A DNA stretch of 47,915 bases from the NCBI GenBank assembly GCA_017466405.1, contig JAFTUF010000046.1, forward strand, positions 1 to 47,915. Direction: 5' to 3'. The position numbers and the translations under genes were made by a program. Of the stretch, positions 1 through 8,383 are shown piece by piece. Numbering within the stretch: position 1 is the stretch's first letter; the number at the start of each line of letters is the position of its first letter. The notes under the pieces were generated by a model. The model had not been told where the DNA came from and made no database searches. It saw only the letters and a program-made list of their open reading frames with translations. The DNA comes from Bacteroidales bacterium. Lineage in GTDB: Bacteria > Bacteroidota > Bacteroidia > Bacteroidales > F082.

Positions 1-59
1 GATTCCATCGTATTTTCCTGTTCGAACAAACTCATTCCTGTTTTCTTCTGATATTTCAT
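1..59 (-). CDS. 5' end of a possible IS5-like transposase, cut by the window edge
   Basis: An ATG at 59 on the minus strand opens 19 codons that run off the window. The peptide begins MKYQKKTGMSLFEQENTME, which resembles the N-terminus of IS5-group transposases of Bacteroidetes (an SLFE motif followed by a basic/acidic helix). A -7 box TATATTTG lies 18 bp upstream, which supports a real start. Too little is present to name the family with certainty; another small-start protein is possible. Confidence 0.35.
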   Translation of the reverse strand, partial: MKYQKKTGMSLFEQENTME

Positions 60-76
60 ATATTTTAAATTTATAG

Positions 77-84
77 CAAATATA
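77..84 (-). promoter_or_regulatory. -7 promoter box TATATTTG for the edge gene
   Basis: TATATTTG on the minus strand matches the Bacteroidetes TAnnTTTG -7 consensus and sits 18 bp before the ATG at 59. The rest of 85-256 is AT-rich with no gene that I can see; it could hold an insertion sequence end. Confidence 0.4.
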
Positions 85-256
85 ACAAAAATATCAACAT
101 AACCAACTGATTGTCATAAATTTAATTTATAGAAGTTGCCTATACGATTGCAAATATATAATGTAGTTGAAAAAAAAACAAGAAAAAAATCTATGCAAAA
201 GTATGCATTAAAAAATAGAACTAATTAAATATCAATTGTTTGTTATTTTCCATTTT

Positions 257-790
257 TTAGCAAAACACTTCCATTGCTATATGAGCGCAGGCAACAGCGT
301 CGGCGAGGGCATGATGATGATTCTTTAGGTCGAAGCCGCAGTGCGCCGCTACTGTATGCAGCTGATGATTTTCCAAATCGGGGAAAACTTTTACAGAAGT
401 TCTGTAAGTGCAATGAAACTGATAGTTTGGATATTTCATTTTATAATGAGCGAAACATGCTTTCAGGCAGCGCTCATCGAAGCTCTTGTTGTGAGCCACA
501 AGAGGCAGATTCTTAATAAGTTTTGAAGCCTCACGCCACACTTGGGGAAAGATCGGCGCGTCGTTGGTGTCTTCTTGTTTTATTCCATGAATTTTGGTAT
601 TCCAATAGCAATAATAATTTGGGACTGGTTTTATCAAACTATAAAAAGAATCAACAATCTCCCTGTCTCTTACAATGACGATTCCGACGCTGCACGCGCT
701 TCTGATGTCGCCGTTAGCCGATTCGAAATCGATAGCTGCAAAGTCAGGGAGATCGGGTATGATGTTCTGATTGTCAGATGATACGGACAT
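257..790 (-). CDS. DEDDh 3'-5' exonuclease (DNA polymerase III epsilon-like)
   Basis: This 177-residue protein is a stand-alone RNase T/epsilon-type exonuclease domain. The Exo I motif is AAIDFES (Asp and Glu metal ligands), Exo II is LVAHNKSFDERCL, and Exo III is HHALADAVACAHIA, giving the DEDDh set. The family removes nucleotides from 3' ends of DNA or RNA; the substrate here cannot be read from sequence. It is the last gene of a minus-strand operon: its ATG lies 1 bp after the stop of the 103-residue gene. No fusion to a polymerase, BRCT or GIY-YIG domain is present, so a DNA repair or nucleotide-recycling role is more likely than a replicative proofreading subunit. Confidence 0.85.
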   Translation of the reverse strand: MSVSSDNQNIIPDLPDFAAIDFESANGDIRSACSVGIVIVRDREIVDSFYSLIKPVPNYYCYWNTKIHGIKQEDTNDAPIFPQVWREASKLIKNLPLVAHNKSFDERCLKACFAHYKMKYPNYQFHCTYRTSVKVFPDLENHQLHTVAAHCGFDLKNHHHALADAVACAHIAMEVFC

Positions 791-791
791 T

Positions 792-1103
792 TTATTCTTT
801 AATTTCTACATGGAAAACATCCAATTCGTCATCCTCAAACATACATTCCGTGGTATAATATTGACCTGGTTTGTCGTCATCTTGGAAAAGCAACAAAGTC
901 ACCTTCTTGAACTTCAAAGGTTGCTGACTTTCTGATATCTGTTGCACTTTTTCGTATGACAATCCTTCCATCTTCAACATCTTCAACATCATCGCCAAAT
1001 CTAAGTCGACATTGATGAAAATATCTTCATCGCCTTCTTTCCAAGCAATGCTAATAACACCTGTTGTGTATAGTTCAAAGTTCCTTACTTCTACTGTTTT
1101 CAT
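792..1103 (-). CDS. Small conserved-looking protein of unknown function
   Basis: A 103-residue acidic protein that I do not recognise. The sequence alternates predicted beta strands and one helix (residues about 33-60, LDLAMMLKMLKMEGLSYEKV), ends in an acidic tail, and has no signal peptide or membrane segment. It sits 5 bp after the HAD phosphatase stop and 1 bp before the exonuclease start, so it is almost certainly translated as part of the operon. No function is proposed. Confidence 0.7.
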   Translation of the reverse strand: MKTVEVRNFELYTTGVISIAWKEGDEDIFINVDLDLAMMLKMLKMEGLSYEKVQQISESQQPLKFKKVTLLLFQDDDKPGQYYTTECMFEDDELDVFHVEIKE

Positions 1104-1108
1104 AGTTT

Positions 1109-1717
1109 TTACTTTTGATTTAATAATTCTTTCAAATCTTTTTGCAATTGTTCCGCATTGACGAATCTGATACCTTTCATTCCCAATGCAATAGCGCCAT
1201 TTACATTTTCCAATCTATCGTCGATGAAGACAGACTCTTCCGCCACGAGATTGTAACGTTCCAATAACACCTTATATATTGCAGGATCTGGTTTCAACAA
1301 TTTCTCATCGCCAGAGCAGACGATATGGTCTATCAATGAGAATATAGGATATTTCTTTTGTACTGCCGGGAAAGTCTCGCTCGACCAATTTGTCAATCCG
1401 TAGATGACAGGATAACCATTCTCTTTCAAAGATTTAATAAGTTCGTACATTCCAGGAATCTCCTCTCCCATCGTCTTCATCCATTCCGATTGATACAACT
1501 TTATAGCATCTTCAAATTCAGGAAACTCTGCGATACGTTCTCTCACCGCTACTTCAAAAGGCTTGCCTTTATCCATCTGAGCGTTCCATTCATTGTTACA
1601 CACATTCTCTATGAACCAGTTACATTTATCTTCGTCATTAAAATAACTATCATAAAGATAATGCGGATTCCAATCAACGAGTACGCCACCAAAATCAAAA
1701 ACAATATTCTTTATCAT
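1109..1717 (-). CDS. HAD family hydrolase (HAD-IA, YihX-like phosphatase)
   Basis: The 202-residue protein has the HAD motifs of the subfamily IA phosphatases: motif I VFDFGGVLVDW near the N-terminus with the nucleophilic Asp, motif II GLTNWS, motif III Lys in LLKPDPAIY, and motif IV VFIDDRLENV. The cap is the small helical insertion between motifs I and II. The Gly in the second position of DFGG is typical of YihX-like sugar-phosphate phosphatases. It lies 25 bp downstream of the acyl ligase fusion and 5 bp upstream of the unknown gene, so it is an operon member. The substrate is not determined. Confidence 0.88.
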   Translation of the reverse strand: MIKNIVFDFGGVLVDWNPHYLYDSYFNDEDKCNWFIENVCNNEWNAQMDKGKPFEVAVRERIAEFPEFEDAIKLYQSEWMKTMGEEIPGMYELIKSLKENGYPVIYGLTNWSSETFPAVQKKYPIFSLIDHIVCSGDEKLLKPDPAIYKVLLERYNLVAEESVFIDDRLENVNGAIALGMKGIRFVNAEQLQKDLKELLNQK

Positions 1718-1742
1718 AAAAAATAATTTTTGCCGATTTAAT

Positions 1743-4199
1743 TTACGATAATTTCTTCTGTATCAAAGCTGCTATCTTATCTCTGAAACTTTCTGCCGTT
1801 TGTTCCGCCGTTGGCAATTCAGGTTCCATGACCTCAACATTGATTGTCTTCCAGAACTTTGGAACGATGCTGCTACCATAACATGCAGACTCAGAACCAG
1901 AGATAGCGACAGGAACTACAGGGACGTTCAACTCCTTACTTAAGATAGCGAATGTCTCTTTGAACTTCTTCATCTTGTTATCTTTAGAACGTGTTCCTTC
2001 AGGGAAAATGACGATGTTCTTACCTTTTTCCAAAACAGCACACATCTCTTGTAATGACTGACGGACGTTTTTGTTAATATCCATTAAGATGATATTGTTC
2101 TTTTTAGCGAAGAACTGAGCGAACTTGTTTCTCCAGTGTTTCTCTTTAGCAAAGAAGAATGTATCTTTATTAACCTTACGTGAGAAGTTATAAGTAATTA
2201 AGAATCCGTCTATTGCTGAACGATGGTTCGCGACGATGATGCAAGGACTCTTTGGCAACTTTCGGCTTCCTTTAAATCTGAAGCGATAACAGATAGAGAA
2301 TAAAATCTTCGTAAATGTATAAGTACACCATTGAGTGATGCCAGGTTTCTCTAATTTAATATCGGCTTTTGTTGCAAGAATATCTTTCCAAGTTATCTTA
2401 GAAGTATTGAACGAATGTTCGTTATTTTCGATATAATCGGTGAGTTTTGCCAATGTATTGAGGTTCTCCATCTGCTCCTCATTGAGGTTGATACCGAAAG
2501 TATTTTCGATATAAGCGAGAAGCGACACTTTGCTCAGCGAGTCCATTGAAAGGTCTATCTCGAAGTGGGAGTTCTCGTTGGCAATCATCCTTGTCTCTTC
2601 TTCTATAAAGGATTTCAACAACTTATAGACTTCGCTCTTACCTTCTAAAGATTCCTGTTCGTTATTGGTCTTTGGTTTATCTACCAGATGAGGAAGGAGG
2701 AAACGCTGCACCTTACCGAGACGCGTCTTCGGCAACTCTTCCGACATTATATGATACTGCTTGATTCTCTTATATTGAGGCTGTTCGGCATTGAAACGAG
2801 CTACTTCTTCTTTAATGAGAGAATCCATCTCTTCCAAAGAGCGCTGTCTGATTGCCGTCATCTCCGGACGTATCGCTGCATGAAGAGCATCGCCGCTTAA
2901 GAAGATTCCAATCTCTTGAACGTAAGTGCTTTCGCTCATAAACTCTTTCTCAAGCAATTCAGGATTTATGTTCTTACCGTTTGATGTGACGATAATCTCT
3001 TTGATACGACCTGTTATCTTAAGTCCGTATTTATCAAGTATTCCCATATCGCCGGTATGAAGCCAGCCGTCCTTGATAATCTGATTTGTCTCTTCCTCGC
3101 GTTTGTAATAACCTTTCATCACGTTATCGCCTTTCACGCAAATTTCGCCTTTTTCAGAGATCTTAGCCTCGATATTAGGAAGCAACTCGCCAGCATAACC
3201 GACCTTACGTCTTCCTGGACGAGTGAACGAAATCATAGGAGCTGTCTCTGTCATGCCATAACCTTCGAGAACATATAAGCCTAAGGTTTTCAATATCGTT
3301 GCTGTCTCTATAGAGAGCGCTGCTCCGCCGGAGACGAGATATTTCAGATGACCGCCGAATTTCTTATGTACGCTGCTGAAGACGACTCTCGACACAGCAT
3401 CGCTGCCGATGAGTTTCGTAATCTTATAAAGGAGACGCGTCACGAAAGAAGCGTTGATCTTGTTCATCACTCCTTTGACGAGCATGTCGTAAAGACGAGG
3501 CACACCTATTATAATAGACACTGCTCCAGCATTGAGAGTCTTTATGATTGATTCAGCGTTCATCGCCTCAGCGATATGAATCGTTCCGCCCATATATAAA
3601 GGAGCTACCACGCTACCTAAAAGTGGAAGGATATGATGCACCGGCAACAACACCATCACGTTACTGTCTTCTTGGAAGATTGGCACCGACTTACTCACTG
3701 CATCGACGTTAAACATCACGTTTTTGAAAGAAAGCATCACGCCCTTTGGATTACCTGTTGTACCAGAGGTATAGTTAATCAACATGGTATCTTCTTTTTC
3801 TCCGAGAGGAAGGTCAACTGCAGGGATACTTTCATCGTCGGATAAAATAAAGTCGTCCTTGGTATAAAGACGAGCGCCTTGCAGATTGATGTCTGCGAAC
3901 ATTTCTTTCTTGTCATCAGAGATGAACACTATGTCGGGGCGACAGTCATTGATGACGTATTCAATTTCTTTCTTTGTAGATTGCGAATCCAATGGCACTG
4001 CTATCGACTTGCAACGCATCGCGCCATAAAAAGCGAAACACCATTCAGGAGAGTTTTGCGCACAGAGAAGAACCTTTTCGGGTTTGGATTCTTCCATGAA
4101 CTTATTAGCGTAAATTTGTGAGTATCTTAGAAGTTGCTCGTATGTATATTTAGCTTCCTTAAAGGTAATCGCTAATTTGTCTTTCTTTGATATTAACAT
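1743..4199 (-). CDS. Acyl-CoA/ACP ligase - acyl carrier - PlsC acyltransferase fusion
   Basis: Three domains in one chain (numbering from the longest frame at 4286). An AMP-binding ligase occupies the N-terminal two thirds, with P-loop-like INYTSGTTGNPKG and the GWLHTGDMG motif. An acyl-carrier domain follows, with attachment Ser about residue 583 in SMDSLSKVSL. A PlsC/LPLAT domain is C-terminal, with NHRSAID (His about 688, HX4D) and FPEGTRS. It probably activates a free fatty acid, holds it on its own carrier and transfers it to a lysophospholipid or glycerol phosphate, like Aas but with a built-in carrier. The frame is open to 4286, but the first 29 residues are not ligase-like and a -7 box TATATTTG lies at 4224-4231, so I place the start at the ATG ending at 4199. 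It heads the operon with the HAD, unknown and exonuclease genes. Confidence 0.85.
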   Translation of the reverse strand: MLISKKDKLAITFKEAKYTYEQLLRYSQIYANKFMEESKPEKVLLCAQNSPEWCFAFYGAMRCKSIAVPLDSQSTKKEIEYVINDCRPDIVFISDDKKEMFADINLQGARLYTKDDFILSDDESIPAVDLPLGEKEDTMLINYTSGTTGNPKGVMLSFKNVMFNVDAVSKSVPIFQEDSNVMVLLPVHHILPLLGSVVAPLYMGGTIHIAEAMNAESIIKTLNAGAVSIIIGVPRLYDMLVKGVMNKINASFVTRLLYKITKLIGSDAVSRVVFSSVHKKFGGHLKYLVSGGAALSIETATILKTLGLYVLEGYGMTETAPMISFTRPGRRKVGYAGELLPNIEAKISEKGEICVKGDNVMKGYYKREEETNQIIKDGWLHTGDMGILDKYGLKITGRIKEIIVTSNGKNINPELLEKEFMSESTYVQEIGIFLSGDALHAAIRPEMTAIRQRSLEEMDSLIKEEVARFNAEQPQYKRIKQYHIMSEELPKTRLGKVQRFLLPHLVDKPKTNNEQESLEGKSEVYKLLKSFIEEETRMIANENSHFEIDLSMDSLSKVSLLAYIENTFGINLNEEQMENLNTLAKLTDYIENNEHSFNTSKITWKDILATKADIKLEKPGITQWCTYTFTKILFSICYRFRFKGSRKLPKSPCIIVANHRSAIDGFLITYNFSRKVNKDTFFFAKEKHWRNKFAQFFAKKNNIILMDINKNVRQSLQEMCAVLEKGKNIVIFPEGTRSKDNKMKKFKETFAILSKELNVPVVPVAISGSESACYGSSIVPKFWKTINVEVMEPELPTAEQTAESFRDKIAALIQKKLS

Positions 4200-4223
4200 T
4201 TTTCCGAAGTTTTCAATAATTCG

Positions 4224-4231
4224 CAAATATA
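4224..4231 (-). promoter_or_regulatory. -7 promoter box deciding the ligase fusion start
   Basis: TATATTTG on the minus strand, 24 bp upstream of the ATG at 4199. It lies inside the longer frame that begins at 4286, which argues against the longer start. Confidence 0.55.
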
Positions 4232-4329
4232 ATAAAAAGACTTTGACATTTGACTGCGACAATTGATTTTTTTTAAACTGTTTCACGAATAATTATTTAC
4301 AGAAACGATGGTTAAATCGAAATTATCTA

Positions 4330-4362
4330 TTTGACAAAAACATATTTCGATTGTTACCTTTG
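4330..4362 (+). promoter_or_regulatory. Promoter of the SDR gene
   Basis: TTTG at 4330-4333 and TACCTTTG at 4355-4362 with a 21-bp spacer fit the Bacteroidetes housekeeping promoter closely. The ATG of the SDR gene is 39 bp downstream. Confidence 0.65.
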
Positions 4363-4401
4363 CAACGTTAATGTAAGTATGAAATTTAAAAAAGATATAA
4401 T

Positions 4402-5163
4402 ATGAAAAGATTAGAAAACAACGTGACAATAATAACCGGCGGCGGCAAGGGAATAGGATTCGGTGTAGCTTCAGCATTTGCTAAAGAAGGCTCAAATCTC
4501 GTGATAACAGGAAGAACCGAATCGAGATTGTTAGACGCCAAGAAAAGATTGGAAGAAGAATACGGAGTCAAGGTTTTGGCTCTCGTTGCTGACGGCGCCG
4601 ACGAGGCAAGAATAAAAGAAGTCATCGCCAAGACTATTGAAACCTTTGGAAAGATAAACACATTGATAAACAACGCACAAGCTTCCAAGTCGGGTTTATC
4701 ACTCATTGAACATACTAAAGAAGATTTTGATTTAGCCATAAACTCAGGACTTTACGCCACATTCTTCTATATGAGAGAAGCATATCCATATTTGAAAGAT
4801 TCTAAAGGTTCCGTCATCAACTTTGCATCCGGCGCCGGTTTGTTCGGCAAGCCAGGACAAAGTTCCTACGCCGCTGCTAAAGAAGGCATCAGAGGATTAT
4901 CGAGAGTCGCTGCTACCGAATGGGGACCTGACGGCATAAGAGTCAATATGATAGCTCCATTAGCAATGACAGAAAGTTTGAAAGAATGGAAAGAAAACTA
5001 TCCTGACTTATTCCAAAGAACTATACAAGGAATCCCATTGGGACGTTTCGCCGACCCGATGAACGACATTGGAAGAGTATGTGTATTCTTGGCATCCGAC
5101 GATGCTTCATACGTCACAGGTGAGACTATCTCATTACAAGGCGGCTCTGGATTAAGACCTTAA
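4402..5163 (+). CDS. SDR family NAD(P)-dependent oxidoreductase
   Basis: A 253-residue classical short-chain dehydrogenase/reductase. The Rossmann motif TGGGKGIG lies at about residues 12-19, the catalytic Ser is in INFASGAG, and the Tyr/Lys pair is in SYAAAK, followed by the PDGIRVNMIAP strand. The usual NNAG is NNAQ, a variant seen in part of the family; it leaves the catalytic triad intact. It is a soluble cytoplasmic enzyme. The gene is alone in its direction, divergent from the lipid ligase operon and convergent with a T9SS protein, so context gives no substrate. FabG-like reduction or a sugar/steroid alcohol oxidation are both possible. Confidence 0.88.
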   Translation: MKRLENNVTIITGGGKGIGFGVASAFAKEGSNLVITGRTESRLLDAKKRLEEEYGVKVLALVADGADEARIKEVIAKTIETFGKINTLINNAQASKSGLSLIEHTKEDFDLAINSGLYATFFYMREAYPYLKDSKGSVINFASGAGLFGKPGQSSYAAAKEGIRGLSRVAATEWGPDGIRVNMIAPLAMTESLKEWKENYPDLFQRTIQGIPLGRFADPMNDIGRVCVFLASDDASYVTGETISLQGGSGLRP

Positions 5164-5192
5164 CGGATTTGGGACTTCGGGAATCCGAGGTC

Positions 5193-5294
5193 CTGAGTTG
5201 CTGAGTTACTAAGTTGCTGAGTTGCTGAGTTACTAAGTTGCTGAGTTGCTGAGTTACTAAGTTGCTGAGTTGCTGAGTTGTTGAGTTGTTGAGT
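5193..5294. repeat. Tandem 8-mer repeat (GCTGAGTT/ACTAAGTT)
   Basis: About twelve 8-bp units, mostly GCTGAGTT, ACTAAGTT and GTTGAGTT, fill the gap between the convergent SDR and T9SS genes. Shorter arrays of the same kind occur at 9650-9680 and, in reverse orientation, at 45940-46050. Confidence 0.85.
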
Positions 5295-6650
5295 TTAGAT
5301 AATGATTATTCTTTTAACAATAACTTCGTTATCTAAAATCATCCTGACGATATAAGTTCCTTTATTGAACATTGATAAGTCTATCGTCGTTTCACATTGA
5401 TTTACATTATTGGAATAAACCATTCTTCCGTCAACGGAGAAGATGTTGATTTCTCTTAAGATATTATTAGAATTAATTTTCAAGAAATCACTTGCCGGAT
5501 TTGGATAAACATTAACATCTGTTAAGAAATAATCTTCCACGCCAGTGCTTCCGTATATATAAAGGTCTGTCCCGTTATCTTCCGACGTCATCGGATAGTT
5601 TGTCGATACGACTCTGATTCTATATGCGTCGCCATCTTCCGTACTATATGGTATCGTTGCATTAATGACACCGCTTTCATTTGTCGTCACACGGCCTATT
5701 TCCACAGGATTATCAAAGTTTCCGTCAGCATCAGAAAGCTGAGCTATGACCTGATTAGCGGCTTTATTCAAGTTGTTTGCCGACATAGTACCGTCGAGGT
5801 TAAAAGACACTTCTATCTTCAAAGCCGAGCCATCAGCAGGAAAAGGATATTCGTTTTGATTTAAGTCACCGACAGAAAGAAGCGGATTATAAATCAGATA
5901 TATATCATCAACAAAAACCTCGTCGCCGCTGTCGCCGCCTCCTGGAGTGGAGTTTGTTGAGAACGTCGTAAGAATATATCTTGGGTCATTATGCGAAGCC
6001 GTCGTGAATGGAATCGACAATCTTTTCCACACCAATGAATTACCAGAAGCACATGTACGCGCATATTCACGTTTTGCTGTAGCGCAGACCATATTTGATG
6101 GATCATAACCTCCAGAACTGAGCTGCTTCAAATCCACATCGCCGTGAATTGCCGTCATCACGCTTGCGTAAGAATCAGATTCTTTTGCACGAAAAGCGAC
6201 CCAAACGGTAAGAGAATCAGGGATGACAGTCATGGGCGTACAATAGTCTGAGTTACGTTGCGTATAGTTGTAATTATTGCCTCCGTCGGGACTCATGCTT
6301 CCAGCGTTGATTCTTCCTGTAGTCATATTGCCATTTGCCACAATTCCGACTTTCTTTTTTGAAAAGATACGGACGCTCCTATTGCCGGAACTGCCAGGAC
6401 GCTTTGACGAAGACGGCTCTATCTGCTGCGACATCAAGCCATTAAAAGTTCCTGATGCCGACATAAACGAATGCCAATGCGCAGGCTCCGCTTCTTCAGA
6501 ACCTTCATTCACCCACGACTCAAAACCGTAATTGTAAAATTGCTGCTCTTCGACTCTTTGTGCATTTAGACTTAGACCTGAAAACATTATTGCAGAAGAT
6601 ATTGCAAGGTGGAGGATATTTTTCTTCGAGACAAATTTGTTGACATTCAT
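5295..6650 (-). CDS. T9SS-exported protein with a PCMD-like domain and C-terminal sorting tail
   Basis: A Sec signal peptide (hydrophobic ISSAIMFSGLSLNAQ) is followed by a region resembling the putative carbohydrate metabolism domain of Bacteroidetes: GFESWVNEG near the start and GDEVFVDDIYLIYNP before residue 260. An immunoglobulin-like segment and a type A T9SS tail follow (VNVYPNPASDFLKI, then NIFSVDGRMV and KGTYIVRMI). It should be exported and anchored at or released from the cell surface. The frame opens at 6662, but a -7 box at 6676-6683 would put transcription start only a few bases upstream of that codon, so the ATG at 6650 is preferred. A paralogue without the tail lies at 20947-21981. 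Confidence 0.82.
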   Translation of the reverse strand: MNVNKFVSKKNILHLAISSAIMFSGLSLNAQRVEEQQFYNYGFESWVNEGSEEAEPAHWHSFMSASGTFNGLMSQQIEPSSSKRPGSSGNRSVRIFSKKKVGIVANGNMTTGRINAGSMSPDGGNNYNYTQRNSDYCTPMTVIPDSLTVWVAFRAKESDSYASVMTAIHGDVDLKQLSSGGYDPSNMVCATAKREYARTCASGNSLVWKRLSIPFTTASHNDPRYILTTFSTNSTPGGGDSGDEVFVDDIYLIYNPLLSVGDLNQNEYPFPADGSALKIEVSFNLDGTMSANNLNKAANQVIAQLSDADGNFDNPVEIGRVTTNESGVINATIPYSTEDGDAYRIRVVSTNYPMTSEDNGTDLYIYGSTGVEDYFLTDVNVYPNPASDFLKINSNNILREINIFSVDGRMVYSNNVNQCETTIDLSMFNKGTYIVRMILDNEVIVKRIIII

Positions 6651-6675
6651 AAAAATTAACATTTATAATAATAAG

Positions 6676-6683
6676 CAAATTTA
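6676..6683 (-). promoter_or_regulatory. -7 promoter box of the T9SS protein gene
   Basis: TAAATTTG on the minus strand, 25 bp upstream of the preferred ATG at 6650. Confidence 0.5.
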
Positions 6684-6760
6684 CGAAAAATCTTTCGACA
6701 TCAGACATTAGTCATTAGTCTTTTTCCTATCTTCGCATTTGAAATTTTATCTTTCGTTTT

Positions 6761-8302
6761 ATGAATCATTTTCTTGTCAAGACTAAAAAAATATTAGGAA
6801 TCTCAGCATTACTTCCATTGATAACTGTCTGTGGCGAAAAGTCACAAAAACCAATGAACATTCTTTTCATTATGTCGGACGACCATTCGTATCAGACAAT
6901 CAGCGCATACGACACCTCTTTTATACATACTCCTAATCTCGATCGTATCGCCAATGAAGGAGTTCGTTTCAACAACAGCTTCGTCGCGAACTCCATCAGC
7001 GCTCCTTCACGCGCATGTCTGCTCACAGGAAAACATAGCCTTGCCAACGGATTCACCGACAACAAATGTACTTTCGACGGAAGTCAGCAGACCTTTCCGA
7101 AACTGATTCAAGACAAATACGAGACTGCCATCATCGGAAAATGGCATCTTAACTCCGACCCGACAGGCTTCGACCATTGGGATATATTAATAGGTCAGGG
7201 CGATTATTACAATCCTACCTTCATTCGTAACGGAGAGAAGATTCAACGCGAAGGATACGCAACAAACGTCACCACTGACATTGCTTTGGAATGGTTAGAA
7301 AATGAAAGAAATACCGACAAGCCTTTCTGTCTCCTCCTACATCATAAAGCCCCTCATCGTACCTGGATGCCCGACACCTGCGATTTAAAACTTTTTAAAG
7401 ACAGCGACTTTCCTCTTCCTGAGACTTTCTACGACGATTACGAAGGACGACTCGCAGCACAAGAAAACAAGATGTCGATAAGCAAAGACATGGACTTGGT
7501 TTATGACTTAAAACTCGCCGATAAAGACAGTCTCATCCATGGAAATCCAAATCTCGAATATTGGGGACGCTGGATGTATAACAACATGAATCCGGAACAG
7601 AAGAAAGCCTGGGACGCTCATTATGACATAGTTATTGAAAAGTTTAAAGAAGCCAATCTCTCAGGAGAAGAACTCGACAAATGGAAATACCAACAATATA
7701 TGCGCGACTATCTTCGAGTGATAACATCTGTCGATCGTAATGTCGGACGCGTGCTCGATTATCTTGAAGAAGAAGGACTTCTAGAAAACACTCTTGTAGT
7801 CTATACCTCCGACCAAGGTTTCTATATGGGCGAGCATGGTTGGTTCGACAAACGCTGGATGTATGAAGAATCGTTCAGGACTCCTTTGTTGGTGCGTTAT
7901 CCTGGAGGCGTAAAAGGCGAGATTGACGAGATGGTACAAAACATCGACTACGCCCCTACTTTTTTAGAGCTAGCTGGTGTTGAAATACCAGACGACATCC
8001 ATGGATGCTCGTTTTTGCCTTTGTTAAAAGGTGAGAAATATAAACCCAATCGTGACGGAATCTATTACCATTATTATGAATTTCCTGACGAGCACCACGT
8101 CAAACCACATCTCGGAATACGCACTGAAACACACAAACTCATTCATTTCTACGAAGATGACGTTTGGGAGTTATACGACCTGCGCTACGACCTAAAAGAA
8201 ATTAACAATATCTACGGACAAGAAGGAACAGAAGATATAACGAAAGAATTGAAAGAGAAGTTAGAGAAACTGAAAGAGCAGTATGGGGAGATGAGTTACT
8301 AA
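6761..8302 (+). CDS. S1 family sulfatase, Ser-type formylglycine precursor
   Basis: The 513-residue protein has an N-terminal hydrophobic export segment (residues 11-24) and the alkaline phosphatase-like sulfatase fold. Metal ligands are in FIMSDDHSY (Asp40/Asp41). The sulfatase signature is S80-A-P-S-R84, so the modified residue would be Ser80, which needs an anaerobic radical-SAM maturase (anSME); none is encoded in this window. Other family motifs are IGKWHLN, HHKAPHRTW and YTSDQGFYMGEHGWFDKR. The pattern resembles sulfatases of N-acetylglucosamine-6-sulfate or other glycosaminoglycan/mucin sugars, but the substrate is inferred only. Cys24 could be a lipidation site although the -1 residue is Val. 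Divergent from the T9SS gene. Confidence 0.88.
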   Translation: MNHFLVKTKKILGISALLPLITVCGEKSQKPMNILFIMSDDHSYQTISAYDTSFIHTPNLDRIANEGVRFNNSFVANSISAPSRACLLTGKHSLANGFTDNKCTFDGSQQTFPKLIQDKYETAIIGKWHLNSDPTGFDHWDILIGQGDYYNPTFIRNGEKIQREGYATNVTTDIALEWLENERNTDKPFCLLLHHKAPHRTWMPDTCDLKLFKDSDFPLPETFYDDYEGRLAAQENKMSISKDMDLVYDLKLADKDSLIHGNPNLEYWGRWMYNNMNPEQKKAWDAHYDIVIEKFKEANLSGEELDKWKYQQYMRDYLRVITSVDRNVGRVLDYLEEEGLLENTLVVYTSDQGFYMGEHGWFDKRWMYEESFRTPLLVRYPGGVKGEIDEMVQNIDYAPTFLELAGVEIPDDIHGCSFLPLLKGEKYKPNRDGIYYHYYEFPDEHHVKPHLGIRTETHKLIHFYEDDVWELYDLRYDLKEINNIYGQEGTEDITKELKEKLEKLKEQYGEMSY

Positions 8303-8310
8303 GTCTCCAA

Positions 8311-8366
8311 GTAGAGACGCGTCAATTACACCAATAAAAACAAACAATATGTAATTGATACGTCTC
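8311..8366. repeat. Dispersed inverted repeat, copy 1 (GAGACG family)
   Basis: Left arm GAGACGCGTCAATTACA and right arm TGTAATTGATACGTCTC are complementary at 15 of 17 positions around an AT-rich centre. It lies between the convergent sulfatase and cinA genes and may act as a terminator for both. Confidence 0.75.
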
Positions 8367-8383
8367 CCTCATAATTTAAAAAT

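Noticed and set aside
257-790. Plus-strand reading frames opposite the exonuclease gene
   Set aside because: They have no family features and are shadows of the well-supported minus-strand gene.
5193-5294. CRISPR-like array
   Set aside because: Units are 8 bp with no unique spacers and no cas genes nearby; it is a simple tandem repeat.
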